A stretch of DNA of 64,000 nucleotides. It comes from Mesocentrotus franciscanus (lineage: Eukaryota > Echinodermata > Echinoidea > Camarodonta > Strongylocentrotidae). Location of the stretch: NCBI GenBank assembly GCA_037976565.1, contig CP137670.1, forward strand, positions 372,001 through 436,000, written 5' to 3'. This document shows, one piece after another, positions 34,134-48,315 of the stretch; within the stretch, counting starts at the first letter, position 1, and each line of letters starts with the position of its first letter. Both the position numbers and the translations under genes were made by a program. A model generated the notes under the pieces. The model searched no databases. It saw nothing but the letters and a program-made list of their open reading frames with translations, and had not been told where the DNA came from.

Positions 34134-34927
34134 TATTTATTTTGTGTCTGTATAGAAGAAATTTTTATTATTCTTCCTCGAATTCGTTCGCAGGATATCT
34201 CAAGAATGGCTTTCCATGATGATAGATCGTAGTCCAACTTAGAACTGCGTGACTTTTCAGCGACGCCAGGTCATCGTGACGTTATCATGACGTCATTATG
34301 TGAAATGTCATTAATCGTCGTACCTCAGCCATGCAATATCAATTTCCATTCAAATTTGGCATCAATAATGCTCAGGTCATGGGTCAGAATTTTAGCCCAC
34401 GCACATGCGCCTTGCCTTTCAAACGTGCGCGTACGCGTGCGTCAAAAAGAAAATAGAATTAAAAATGCTTAAAACCCCAAACCAAGTAATTTTCTATACG
34501 TTTCAGACAATTTTAGGCGTTTCAGAAATTTCCGCGCGGGTCGGTGCGCACGCATTTGCGTCCTTGTGAATAGCCGTCATTATGACTAGCACAGTTACCT
34601 AGCTTTTTAGTGGATTTTTCCCACAAAATCTTTTTCCAATTTTCTACATGATTGTTACAAACTGATGGGTCTTAAATAAAAAAGCTAAAGAGGCTGTACA
34701 TTGGGAAGTGCAAGAAAGCGTGCGACGTTTAAAAGAAATATAAGAGGAAACACAAACAGCTGATGCTGAGTAAATTAAGGGATTAAGGTATGTGAAAGTG
34801 TAAATCATTCATGCAAATGGAATACGGCAAAACCTTAAACATGGGTTGCGTTTTGAATGGAAGTCCCTAATAATGTGTACCATTTTCTGCCAAAATGTGT
34901 TTTAAAAATAGGTATGGGTTTAGACGC

Positions 34928-35605
34928 TTTAGCCGTACACCCCATCCAAACCGAATCTGGGTATTCCCCCAACGGGGCTGAACCGTGAGTTTAATGGAGA
35001 ACGCAACCAAGTTTATTTCTATCTGCACAATGTATATAGAGCATATACATTAAATTTCACTTAAACATTTCAAAGTCATTCTAAAATGTTTCAGGCCTTG
35101 TCTAGGCCCTAAGCTGGATTTCTAGGGAACCTCTGAGTGGGATTGGTCCCCGGAGTTTGTGGGAGAATGCAACCCAGGTTTTGGTTCAATTTCTTGTATT
35201 TTTACAAATTCAAATTCGCTTTTATCGCTCCCACTAATGTTGTACAGTCTGATTCTATCTGTAAAATATATATAATGCATAAACGATAAATTTCACTGAA
35301 AAATATTAAAGTCATTATAAAATGTTTCAGGCCTTGTGTAGGCCCTAAGCTGGATTTCTAGGGGCCTCTGAGTGGGAGTGGTCCCCCGGAGCTTGGGTTA
35401 GAATGCAACCCAGGTTTTGTATCGATTTTGTGTACTTTTACAAAGTCAAATTCGATTTTTTTTTTTTGTTGTTGTTGTTGTTGTTGTTGCTCTCACTAAT
35501 ATTGTACAGTCTATTTCTATCTGTAATATATATATATATATATAGAAAGCATATACATTAAATTTCACTCAAAAATATCAAAGTCATTCTAAAATGTTTC
35601 AGGCC
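34928..35605 (+). repeat. 240-280 bp tandem repeat, inverted copy
   Basis: Reverse complement of 29346-30032, three copies, with the GTT microsatellite at 35464-35492. Confidence 0.85.
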
Positions 35606-37488
35606 TTGTGATAAATTCGTTTAACAGTTTATTCCTCTCTGTTGATTCTATTGTTCGGATTATTTGGCCGTGAGAGATAGAAGGGAAGTTTCTTCAGCGT
35701 AACGACGTTTTGAACTTTTTTTTAATACAACAAACCTGATGGTACTTTTTTATTTAGCGTCATAAGGCATTCACATGGTGGATAAAGGATCTTCAGCACC
35801 GCGGGTCTAATATTTAAAGAAAACTGAATGTGAACCCGGGCCATTTTTTCTATTTCTCTTTGTCATTGCCTTCCGTTCCCTCGCTTACTTCTTTCTTACC
35901 ACGGAGTATGTAATGTGTAAGTGTATTCCTCAATCATAAAACATAATTTAAATTAAAATAAAAATAAAAAAATAAATAATTAGAGAATGCAATCATGACA
36001 ATTTACAATATGTCATACATTTATGTCTTTATGTTTACCTTTATTTGCATCTGGTTCGAGTTTTACTTAGGTATTTGGCACTGGAGGATTAACATGGACA
36101 AATTGCACTTGTTTACATATCGCATTATCTCTTATTCATTCTAGTTCCAATGTTTTCTGACTGTTTTTAAGACAATATCATGTCTTTTGATCATATTTAT
36201 ATGTAGCTTGACGTCTCGTGTTAATTTCTCATGAAAAAGCAAACCATTAAAGCAACGATTGTTGAATTTTAGTAATACTCGTTCGCCATTTCTGCTCTTT
36301 AAAGATAAGGTTGAGTTCTGGTCATGCGATTGCATTGTGAAAGAAACGGTGTGGAAGCGATAAGAAAAAGTTGATCACGTAACATATAAGTATTGGTGTG
36401 TATTGCAAGGTTTTGGAGTCACCAAAATGATAGGAAAATTTGGGACATTCTTGGTAAAGTAACAAGCACTGTACACAGAAAGATGTATATGGGACTACAC
36501 AAACGTGTGGCATAAAATTCGGGCCTCATTTTAAGCTGTTACTTGTCATATTTAGCATAAGTATGAAGGCATTTGAAGAGCCATGCTTTCAGGGAACTTT
36601 TTTTCTCTGATGTTCTTCCTCACTTGCAAAATTACAATTACAACCCTCACAAATTATTGTTCACCTCTCACCAGAACTCAACCTTCTCTTTCATACTTCT
36701 ATGACATGCAATTACAAACTGAAATTTCAAGACTCGTGATAAATTCGTTTAACAGTTGATTCCTCTCGGTTGATACTATTGTTCGGATTATTTGGCGGTG
36801 AGAGATATAAGGGAATTTTTTTCAGCGTAACGACGTTGTATTATTATTCTTATTTTTTCATCGTCTATACAATTCTATTTGAACTGTTTGTTGACAATAA
36901 ACGACCTCGTGGTACTATTTTTTATTTAGCGTCATGAGGCAATCACATGGTAGATAAATGATCATCAGCACCGGGTCTAATAATTTTTAGAAAACTGAAT
37001 TTGAACCCGGGCCATTTTCTCTATCTCTTTGTCATTGCCTTACTTTTCCTCGCTTACTTCTTTCTTACCACGGAGTACGTAATGTGCAAGTGTATTCCTC
37101 AGTAATAAAACATAATTTAAATTAAAATGAAATATAAAAATAAATAATTAGAGAATACAATCATGACAATTTACAATATGTCATTCATTTATGTCTTTGT
37201 GTTTACCTTTATTTGCATCTGGTTCGAGTTTTACTTGGGTATTTGATACTGGAGGATTAACATGGACAAATTGCTCTTGTTTACGTAATCGCATTATATC
37301 TTATTCATTCTAGTTCCAATGTTTTCTGGCTGTTTTTAAGACAATATCATGTTTGTTGATCATATTTATATGTAGCTTGACGTCTCGTGTTAATTTCTCA
37401 TGAAAAAGCAAACCATTATAGCAACGATTGTTGAATTTTAGTAATACTCGTTCGCCATTGCTGCTCTTTAAAGATAAGGTTGAGTTCT

Positions 37489-37647
37489 GGGGGGCGTTTC
37501 ATGAAACAATTAGTCGGTGGTTTTCACCGACTAATATCATTTTCACCGACAATTTTATTGTCACCGACTATTTTCCAGGCCTCTAATTGGTCAAATTTAG
37601 TCGGCCCCGACAGTTGTCGGTGGACAAATGTTGATGAAATGCCCCCC
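37489..37647. mobile_element. MITE in satellite monomer, right arm copy 1
   Basis: Inverse of the 27307 element, with six G at both ends. It sits at the same position in the monomer. Confidence 0.8.
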
Positions 37648-39988
37648 TGGTCATGCGATTGCATTGTGAAAGAAACGGTGTGGAATCGATCAGAAAAAGG
37701 TGGATCATGTTGCATATAAGTATTGGTGTGTACTTCAAGGTTCTGGAGTCATCAAAATGATAAGAAATTTGGCTTAGTCTTTGTAAAGTAACAAGCACTG
37801 TACACAGAAAGATGTATATGGGACTACACAAACATGTGGCATAAAATTCGGGCCTCATTTTAAGCTGTTACTTGTCATATTTAGCATAAGTATGAAGGCA
37901 TTTGAAGAGCCATGCTTTCAGGGAACTTTTTTTCTCTGATGTTCTTCCTCACTTGCAAAATTACAATTACAACCCTCACAAATTATTGTTCACCTCTCAC
38001 CAGAACTCAACCTTCTCTTTCATACTTCTATGACATGCAATTACAAACTGAAATTTCAAGACTCGTGATAAATTCGTTTAACAGTTGATTCCTCTCGGTT
38101 GATACTATTGTTCGGATTATTTGGCGGTGAGAGATATAAGGGAATTTTTTTCAGCGTAACGACGTTGTATTATTATTCTTATTTTTTCATCGTCTATACA
38201 ATTCTATTTGAACTGTTTGTTGACAATAAACGACCTCGTGGTACTATTTTTTATTTAGCGTCATGAGGCAATCACATGGTAGATAAATGATCATCAGCAC
38301 CGGGTCTAATAATTTTTAGAAAACTGAATTTGAACCCGGGCCATTTTCTCTATCTCTTTTGTCATTGCCTTACTTTTCCTCGCTTACTTCTTTCTTACCA
38401 CGGAGTACGTAATGTGCAAGTGTATTCCTCAATAATAAAACATAATTTAAATTAAAATAAAATGTAAAAATAAATAATTAGAGAATACAATCATGACAAT
38501 TTACAATATGTCATACATTTATGTCTTTATGTTTACCTTTATTTGCATCTGGTTCGAGTTTTACTTGGGTATTTGATACTGGAGGATTAACATGGACAAA
38601 TTGCTCTTGTTTACGTGATCGCATTATCTCTTATTCATTCTAGTTCCAATGTTTTCTGACTGTTTTTAAGACAATATCATGTCTTTTGATCATATTTATA
38701 TGTAGCTTGACGTCTCGTGTTAATTTCTCATGAAAAAGCAAACCATTATAGCAACGATTGTTGAATTTTAGTAATACTCGTTCGCCATTGCTGCTCTTTA
38801 AAGATAAGGTTGAGTTCTGGTCATGCGATTGCATTGTGAAAGAAACGGTGTGGAATCGATCAGAAAAAGTGGATCATGTTGCATATAAGTATTGGTGTGT
38901 ACTTCAAGGTTCTGGAGTCATCAAATTTATAAGAAATTTGGCTAAGTCTTTGTAAAGTAACAAGCACTGTACACAGAAAGATGTATATGGAACTACACAA
39001 ACATGTGGCATAAAAATCGGGCCTCATTTTAAGCTGTTACTTGTCATATTCAGCATAAGTATGAAGGCATATGAAGAGCCATGCTTTCAGGGAACATTTT
39101 TTCTCTGATGTTCTTCCACACTTGCATAATAACAATTTTAACCCTCACAAATTATTGTTCACCTCTCACCAGAACTCAACCTTCTCTTTCATACTTCAAT
39201 GACATGCAATTACAAACTGAAATTTCAAGACTCGTGATAAATTCGTTTAACAGTTGATTCCTCTCGGTTGATACTATTGTTCGGATTATTTGGCGGTGAG
39301 AGATATAAGGGAATTTTTTTCAGCGTAACGACGTTGTATTATTATTCTTATTTTTCATCGTCTATACAATTCTATTTGAACTGTTTGTTGACAATAAACG
39401 ACCTCGTGGTACTATTTTTTATTTAGCGTCATGAGGCAATCACATGGTAGATAAATGATCATCAGCACCGGGTCTAATAATTTTTAGAAAACTGAATTTG
39501 AACCCGGGCCATTTTCTCTATCTCTTTTTGTCATTGCCTTACTTTTCCCTCGCTTACTTCTTTCTTACCACGGAGTACGTAATGTGCAAGTGTATTCCTC
39601 AGTAATAAAACATAATTTAAATTAAAATGAAATATAAAAATAAATAATTAGAGAATACAATCATGACAATTTACAATATGTCATTCATTTATGTCTTTGT
39701 GTTTACCTTTATTTGCATCTGGTTCGAGTTTTACTTGGGTATTTGATACTGGAGGATTAACATGGACAAATTGCTCTTGTTTACGTAATCGCATTATATC
39801 TTATTCATTCTAGTTCCAATGTTTTCTGGCTGTTTTTAAGACAATATCATGTTTGTTGATCATATTTATATGTAGCTTGACGTCTCGTGTTAATTTCTCA
39901 TGAAAAAGCAAACCATTATAGCAACGATTGTTGAATTTTAGTAATACTCGTTCGCCATTGCTGCTCTTTAAAGATAAGGTTGAGTTCT

Positions 39989-40147
39989 GGGGGGCGTTTC
40001 ATGAAACAATTAGTCGGTGGTTTTCACCGACTAATATCATTTTCACCGACAATTTTATTGTCACCGACTATTTTCCAGGCCTCTAATTGGTCAAATTTAG
40101 TCGGCCCCGACAGTTGTCGGTGGACAAATGTTGATGAAATGCCCCCC
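39989..40147. mobile_element. MITE in satellite monomer, right arm copy 2
   Basis: Same insertion site as the other two, so it was duplicated with its monomer rather than inserted again. Confidence 0.8.
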
Positions 40148-43100
40148 TGGTCATGCGATTGCATTGTGAAAGAAACGGTGTGGAATCGATCAGAAAAAGG
40201 TGGATCATGTTGCATATAAGTATTGGTGTGTACTTCAAGGTTGTGGAGTCATCAAAATGATAAGAAATTTGGCTTAGTCTTTGTAAAGTAACAAGCACTG
40301 TACACAGAAAGATGTATATGGGACTACACAAACATGTGGCATAAAATTCGGGCCTCATTTTAAGCTGTTACTTGTCATATTTAGCATAAGTATGAAGGCA
40401 TTTGAAGAGCCATGCTTTCAGGGAACTTTTTTTCTCTGATGTTCTTCCTCACTTGCAAAATTACAATTACAACCCTCACAAATTATTGTTCACCTCTCAC
40501 CAGAACTCAACCTTCTCTTTCATACTTCTATGACATGCAATTACAAACTGAAATTTCAAGACTCGTGATAAATTCGTTTAACAGTTGATTCCTCTCGGTT
40601 GATACTATTGTTCGGATTATTTGGCGGTGAGAGATATAAGGGAATTTTTTTCAGCGTAACGACGTTGTATTATTATTCTTATTTTTTCATCGTCTATACA
40701 ATTCTATTTGAACTGTTTGTTGACAATAAACGACCTCGTGGTACTATTTTTTATTTAGCGTCATGAGGCAATCACATGGTAGATAAATGATCATCAGCAC
40801 CGGGTCTAATAATTTTTAGAAAACTGAATTTGAACCCGGGCCATTTTCTCTATCTCTCTTTTGTCATTGCCTTACTTTTCCCTCGCTTACTTCTTTCTTA
40901 CCACGGAGTACGTAATGTGCAAGTGTATTCCTCAATAATAAAACATAATTTAAATTAAAATAAAATATAAAAATAAATAATTAGAGAATACAATCATGAC
41001 AATTTACAATATGTCATACATTTATGTCTTTATGTTTACCTTTATTTGCATCTGGTTCGAGTTTTACTTGGGTATTTGATACTGGAGGATTAACATGGAC
41101 AAATTGCTCTTGTTTACGTGATCGCATTATCTCTTATTCATTCTAGTTCCAATGTTTTCTGACTGTTTTTAAGACAATATCATGTCTTTTGATCATATTT
41201 ATATGTAGCTTGACGTCTCGTGTTAATTTCTCATGAAAAAGCAAACCATTATAGCAACGATTGTTGAATTTTAGTAATACTCGTTCGCCATTGCTGCTCT
41301 TTAAAGATAAGGTTGAGTTCTGGTCATGCGATTGCATTGTGAAAGAAACGGTGTGGAATCGATCAGAAGAAAGTGGATCATGTTGCATATAAGTATTGGT
41401 GTGTACTTCAAGGTTCTGGAGTCATCAAATTTATAAGAAATTTGGCTAGTCTTTGTAAAGTAACAAGCACTGTACACAGAAAGATGTATATGGAACTACA
41501 CAAACATGTGGCATAAAAATCGGGCCTCATTTTAAGCTGTTACTTGTCATATTCAGCATAAGTATGAAGGCATATGAAGAGCCATGCTTTTCAGGGAACA
41601 TTTTTTTTCTCTGATGTTCTTCCACACTTGCATAATAACAATTTTAACCCTCACAAATTAGTGTTCACCTCTCACCAGAACTCAACCTTCTCTTTCATAC
41701 TTCTATGACATGCAATTACAAACTGAAATTTCAAGACTCGTGATAAATTCGTTTAACAGTTGATTCCTCTCGGTTGATACTATTGTTCGGATTATTTGGC
41801 GGTGAGAGATATAAGGGAATTTTTTTCAGCGTAACGACGTTGTATTATTATTCTTATTTTTCATCGTCTATACAATTCTATTTGAACTGTTTGTTGACAA
41901 TAAACGACCTCGTGGTACTATTTTTTATTTAGCGTCATGAGGCAATCACATGGTAGATAAATGATCATCAGCACCGGGTCTAATAATTTTAAGAAAACTG
42001 AATTTGAACCCGGGCCATTTTCTATCTCTCTTTTGTCATTGCCTTACTTTTCCCTCGCTTACTTCTTTCTTACCACGGAGTACGTAATGTGCAAGTGTAT
42101 TCCTCAATAATAAAACATAATTTAAATTAAAATGAAATATAAAAATAAATAATTAGAGAATACAATCATGACAATTTACAATATGTCATACATTTATGTC
42201 TTTATGTTTACCTTTATTTGCATCTGGTTCGAGTTTTACTTGGGTATTTGATACTGGAGGATTAACATGGACAAATTGCTCTTGTTTACGTGATCGCATT
42301 ATCTCTTATTCATTCTAGTTCCAATGTTTTCTGACTGTTTTTAAGACAATATCATGTCTTTTGATCATATTTATATGTAGCTTGACGTCTCGTGTTAATT
42401 TCTCATGAAAAAGCAAACCATTAAAGCAACGATTGTTGAATTTTAGTAATACTCGTTCGCCATTGCTGCTCTTTAAAGATAAGGTTGAGTTCTGGTCATG
42501 CGATTGCATTGTGAAAGAAACGGTGTGGAATCGATCAGAAAAAGTGGATCATGTTGCATATAAGTATTGGTGTGTACTTCAAGGTTCTGGAGTCATCAAA
42601 TTTATAAGAAATTTGGCTAAGTCTTTGTAAAGTAACAAGCACTGTACACAGAAAGATGTATATGGAACTACACAAACATGTGGCATAAAAATCGGGCCTC
42701 ATTTTAAGCTGTTACTTGTCATATTCAGCATAAGTATGAAGGCATATGAAGAGCCATGCTTTCAGGGAACATTTTTTTCTCTGATGTTCTTCCACACTTG
42801 CATAATAACAATTTTAACCCTCACAAATTATTGTTCACCTCTCACCAGAACTCAACCTTCTCTTTCATACTTCTATGACATGCAATTACAAACTGAAATT
42901 TCAAGACTCGTGATAAATTCGTTTAACAGTTGATTCCTCTCGGTTGATACTATTGTTCGGATTATTTGGCGGTGAGAGATATAAGGGAATTTTTTTCAGC
43001 GTAACGACGTTGTATTATTATTCTTATTTTTCATCGTCTATACAATTCTATTTGAACTGTTTGTTGACAATAAACGACCTCGTGGTACTATTTTTTTATT

Positions 43101-44636
43101 TAGCGTCATGAGGCAATCACATGGTAGATAAATGATCATCAGCACCGGGTCTAATAATTTTTAGAAAACTGAATTTGAACCCGGGCCATTTTCTATCTCT
43201 CTTTTGTCATTGCCTTACTTTTCCCTCGCTTACTTCTTTCTTACCACGGAGTACGTAATGTGCAAGTGTATTCCTCAATAATAAAACATAATTTAAATTA
43301 AAATGAAATATAAAAATAAATAATTAGAGAATACAATCATGACAATTTACAATATGTCATACATTTATGTCTTTATGTTTACCTTTATTTGCATCTGGTT
43401 CGAGTTTTACTTGGGTATTTGATACTGGAGGATTAACATGGACAAATTGCTCTTGTTTACGTGATCGCATTATCTCTTATTCATTCTAGTTCCAATGTTT
43501 TCTGACTGTTTTTAAGACAATATCATGTCTTTTGATCATATTTATATGTAGCTTGACGTCTCGTGTTAATTTCTCATGAAAAAGCAAACCATTAAAGCAA
43601 CGATTGTTGAATTTTAGTAATACTCGTTCGCCATTGCTGCTCTTTAAAGATAAGGTTGAGTTCTGGTCATGCGATTGCATTGTGAAAGAAACGGTGTGGA
43701 ATCGATCAGAAAAAGTGGATCATGTTGCATATAAGTATTGGTGTGTACTTCAAGGTTCTGGAGTCATCAAATTTATAAGAAATTTGGCTAAGTCTTTGTA
43801 AAGTAACAAGCACTGTACACAGAAAGATGTATATGGAACTACACAAACATGTGGCATAAAAATCGGGCCTCATTTTAAGCTGTTACTTGTCATATTCAGC
43901 ATAAGTATGAAGGCATATGAAGAGCCATGCTTTTCAGGGAACATTTTTTTCTCTGATGTTCTTCCACACTTGCATAATAACAATTTTAACCCTCAAAATT
44001 AGTGTTCACCTCTCACCAGAACTCAACCTTCTCTTTCATACTTCAATGACATGCAATTACAAACTGAAATTTCAAGACTCGTGATGAATTCGTTTAACAG
44101 TTGATTCCTCTCGGTTGATACTATTGTTCGGATTATTTGGCGGTGAGAGATATAAGGGAATTTTTTTCAGCGTAACGACGTTGTATTATTATTCTTATTT
44201 TTCATCGTCTATACAATTCTATTTGAACTGTTTGTTGACAATAAACGACCTCGTGGTACTATGTTTTTATTTAGCGTCATGAGGCAATCACATGGTAGAT
44301 AAATGATCATCAGCACCGGGTCTCATAATTTTTAGAAAACTGAATTTGGACCCGGGCAATTTTCTATCTCTCTTTGTTATTGCCTTACTTTCCCTCGCTT
44401 ACTTCTTTCTTACCACGGAGTACGTAATGTGCAAGTGTATTCCTCAATAATAAAAATAATTAAATCGGTCAAATATACTGTACATGGTTTCTCTAAAACC
44501 ATGCATTGTATAGACAAGAAATTTGGCACACTAATAGACCTGAATAAGAGGATTATTTCAAAAGATAAGGTCAAATCATGCTCATGTTATCTGAACTACT
44601 TAGTATGTCACTAAACATGTGTGGCATGCACTTGGA

Positions 44637-44710
44637 ACAGCCCGCCTATACTTGTTATTAACAAGTATTACATGTCTAGTCAGGTGGGCTGTATATAATA
44701 CAGACCACCT
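44637..44710 (+). other. head-to-tail Helitron junction (right arm)
   Basis: ACAGCCCGCCT, hairpin 44648-44668, TACATGT, CTAG (44676-44679), TC (44680-44681), palindrome AGGTGGGCTGTAT...ACCACCT (44682-44710). Mirror image of 23919-23992. Confidence 0.75.
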
Positions 44711-45275
44711 TATGTTTTCGTTAGAATATTTTTCTTATTTCCACCCACTTTTTTGTTAGCACGATAACTTAAAAATGGCTCAATCAAATGCCTTGAAATT
44801 TGGCACACATATGTATAGGCATAAGGACAAAGCAAAATAAGGTTTTCAACCTTGACCATGACTGATGACGTTGATCGATTTGATCGATATTGATCGATTT
44901 TCTTCCAAATTTTGATATGTTCTAGCTGAGACAAATCTCTACAAATACAGTCACCACGATTTTTAATTTTGACGAAGGCATCATGGCGTATTTTTGCGAT
45001 TAAAGGAGGCATGTCAATTTTTCACATTTTGCGTGTATTCTCTATGGGACATGACTTTTTGTCAAAACTGGATTCTACATTCCCGTCTTTCGCGAGCAAT
45101 ATCTCCGTCGTTTTAGCTTTGTTTTCGCTGAGCTTCGAGTATGTTGCAGCTGAGACAATAAGCTAACACAAGTGTGCCCTTTATCTTTCGATCAGATGCC
45201 GGGATCATGCTCATATTTCACTTGCAAAGTGGGATTTGAGAATTCCCTTTTCCGTTTACGTGTAATCGCTATGGG

Positions 45276-45347
45276 AAATGTTTTGGTATATCGGTAACGC
45301 ACTTCACTTCCAACCTCGAGACCCCTGGTTCGAGTCCGGGCGTCTCC
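45276..45347 (+). pseudogene. tRNA-Gly(TCC)-like module, copy 3
   Basis: Forward orientation, loop CTTCCAA. Inverse partner of the copy at 23283. Confidence 0.7.
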
Positions 45348-45574
45348 AACAATTTTTTTCTTCACTTTTTTTGTCTTTTTGACCTTTCACTGTACCGTCT
45401 CATTTGAATATTAAACACGTAGAATTGCAAATAATGTAATAAACAACAATATTTACTTTATTATTACCCTATTATCACTTGATCCATTACTGTTTGCGTG
45501 TAATCCCTACGGGAGATGACTTTTTCTCAAATCTGGATTTTACATTCCTGTCTTTTGCGAGCAATATCGCCGTT

Positions 45575-45835
45575 ATTAGGTGATCTGTCATTGACAGATC
45601 ACCTATTGATTTTGTCAGAATTTTCTTTCTTTATTATTTATTAGGTGATCTGTCATTGACAGATCACCTATTGATTTTGTCAGAATTTTCTTTCTTTATT
45701 AGGTGATCTGTCATTGACAGATCACCTATTGATTTTGTCAGAATTTTCTTTCTTTATTATTTTTATTATTTATTTATTTATTAGGTGGTCTGTCAACGAC
45801 AGACTACCTATTGATTTCGTCAGAATTTTCTTTCT
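45575..45835. repeat. tandem array of palindromes
   Basis: Four hairpins of AGGTGATCTGTCATTGACAG type, spaced by TATTGATTTTGTCAGAATTTTC; inverse family of 22390-22780. The fourth (45783) heads the 1267-bp block. Confidence 0.85.
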
Positions 45836-48315
45836 TTATTATTTCTTCCGTACACTTTTTTGTGTAAACGTTTACTCGAAATCGACATGGTCAATTTCCT
45901 TCGAATTTCTGTCAGTCATCAGGCCCTATAATATCAAGTTCCAGTAACCTTCTCAAGGTCATGGAGTCATCGTGACGTCATCCAGGCGCCATTTTGTGAT
46001 ATTTTCTGAAAATCACAAACGATCATAACTTCATAACAGAAAGTCATTTCTCATTCATATTTACCATGATCAAGGTCAATATCCGTCCGGTCAATTTCAG
46101 GTCAATAAACGCGCGCGCGTACGTCCGCGCGTCAGTGCGCGCAAATTTAAAAATGCTCAAAATCGTCTCAAATTCATTTTGCATACGTTTCAGGTCATTT
46201 TAAGCATTTCGCAAAAACGCGAAAACGCGAATTTTCGCGCGTTTTCGTTCGTGACGGCCGAACGAAAAATAATTCCTCCTAGTTTATTTTTGACATGATG
46301 TTCCTCATTTTTTCTGAACAATTTGATACCATGTTTATCCTTTTATGACCATTAATAACGGAATGAGCGTCCGTTCAAGAAACATGTCCGTGCGCGCGAG
46401 CTCTTGTAATACATAGCATATATGGGCAAAAACATGCCTATACAAAATCCATTATAGCTCTTTGGGATGCACGGGGACCTTCAATTTTTTTCATATTTGA
46501 TTAGATCATGAGTCGGAGATATGATTTCTTGTCTCATTTGGCCATTATATATATCGTGACATCATCATAATGGCCTTGGAACTCAAAAAACGAATTTGCA
46601 TATTATGACGTCAGCATATTTATGGAAAATTGATCGTATCTCTCAATATTGATCAATTTTCTTTAAATTTCGATATGATGTAGTTAAGACAATTCTCTAC
46701 AAGATTAGTGCACATCATTTTCATTTTGATGACGTTATCATGGTGAAAATTTCATTTGAAGATGACATGTCAGAATTTTCTTAATTTGCGTGTTATGTCT
46801 ATGGACGGTGAATTTCGTTCACATCATGAATCTACATGACATTAATCTTTGAGCACTATCTAGCTTATTTGTGCTCTATTTTCTCCCAAATTTGGGTATG
46901 TTATAGCTGAGACTATGGGCTATAAAAACCGTGCTTTTGGTTTTTGATCAGATGTTGGGATCATGTCAAAACTTTCAATTGAAAGTTGAAATTGCGAATT
47001 CGGTAGAACTTTGCAGGAACCATGCATTAGGTGATACGTACGTATTATTAGGTGGTCTGTCAACGACAGACTACCTATTGATTTCGTCAGAATTTTCTTT
47101 CTTTATTATTTCTTCCGTACACTTTTTTGTGTAAACGTTTACTCGAAATCGACATGGTCAATTTCCTTCAATTTCTGTCAGTCATCAGGCCCTATAATAT
47201 CAAGTTCCAGTAACCTTCTCAAGGTCATGGAGTCATCGTGACGTCATCCAGGCGCCATTTTGTGATATTTTCTGAAAATCACAAACGATCATAACTTCAT
47301 AACAGAAAGTCATTTCTCATTCATATTTACCATGATCAAGGTCAATATCCGTCCGGTCAATTTCAGGTCAATAAACGCGCGCGCGTACGTCCGCGCGTCA
47401 GTGCGCGCGCAAATTTAAAAATGCTCAAAATCGTCTCAAATTCATTTTGCATACGTTTCAGGTCATTTTAAGCATTTCGCAAAAACGCGAAAACGCGAAT
47501 TTTCGCGCGTTTTCGTTCGTGACGGCCGAACGAAAAATAATTCCTCCTAGTTTATTTTTGACATGATGTTCCTCATTTTTTCTGAACAATTTGATACCAT
47601 GTTTATCCTTTTATGACCATTAATAACGGAATGAGCGTCCGTTCAAGAAACATGTCCGTGCGCGAGCTCTTGTAATACATAGCATATATGGGCAAAAACA
47701 TGCCTATACAAAATCCATTATAGCTCTTTGGGATGCACGGGACCTTCAATTTTTTTCATATTTGATTAGATCATGAGTCGGAGATATGATTTCTGGTCTC
47801 ATTTGGCCATTATATATATCGTGACATCATCATAATGGCCTTGGAACTCAAAAACGAATTTGCATATTATGACGTCAGCATATTTATGGAAAATTGATCG
47901 TATCTCTCTAAATATTGATCAATTTTCTTTTAAATTTCGATATGATGTAGTTAAGACAATTCTCTACAAGATTAGTGCACATCATTTTTCATTTTGATGA
48001 CGTTATCATGGTGAAAATTTCATTTGAAGATGACATGTCAGAATTTTCTTAATTTGCGTGTTATGTCTATGGACGGTGAATTTCGTTCACATCATGAATC
48101 TACATGACATTAATCTTTGAGCACTATCTAGCTTATTTGTGCTCTATTTTCTCCCAAATTTGGGTATGTTATAGCTGAGACTATGGGCTATAAAAACCGT
48201 GCTTTTGGTTTTTGATCAGATGTTGGGATCATGTCAAAACTTTCAATTGAAAGTTGAAATTGCGAATTCGGTAGAACTTTGCAGGAACCATGCATTAGGT
48301 GATACGTACGTATTA
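45781..48315 (+). repeat. 1267-bp tandem duplication
   Basis: TTAGGTGGTCTGTCAACGAC starts at 45781, 47048 and 48316. The first two copies (1267 and 1268 bp) are nearly identical, including a 67-codon open frame (46931 and 48199). The third is identical for about 200 bp and then diverges at AAACATCAGGTCATT. Differences between the full copies are mainly one- to two-base indels in CG or A runs. Confidence 0.9.

Larger units (their letters stand above)
35934..44448 (+). repeat. 1.17-kb tandem satellite, 7 monomers
   Basis: The inverse anchor TTCCTCAAT or TTCCTCAGT ends at 35934, 37103, 38433, 39603, 40936, 42108, 43279 and 44448, giving periods of 1169, 1330, 1170, 1333, 1172, 1171 and 1169. 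The two long periods hold the MITE. The outermost and innermost monomers carry the same private variants as those of the left array, so the arrays are collinear with three extra monomers here. Confidence 0.92.
34134..44679 (+). mobile_element. Helitron-like element carrying a satellite array (right arm)
   Basis: Begins right after a CTAG and ends in ACAGCCCGCCT, hairpin 44648-44668 and CTAG 44676-44679. 34134-34920 is AT-rich with CG islands and no recognised gene. 34928-35600 is the inverted copy of the 240-280 bp repeats; 35600-44448 is the 1.17-kb satellite. If it is a single element it is 10.5 kb, mostly satellite. Confidence 0.55.
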
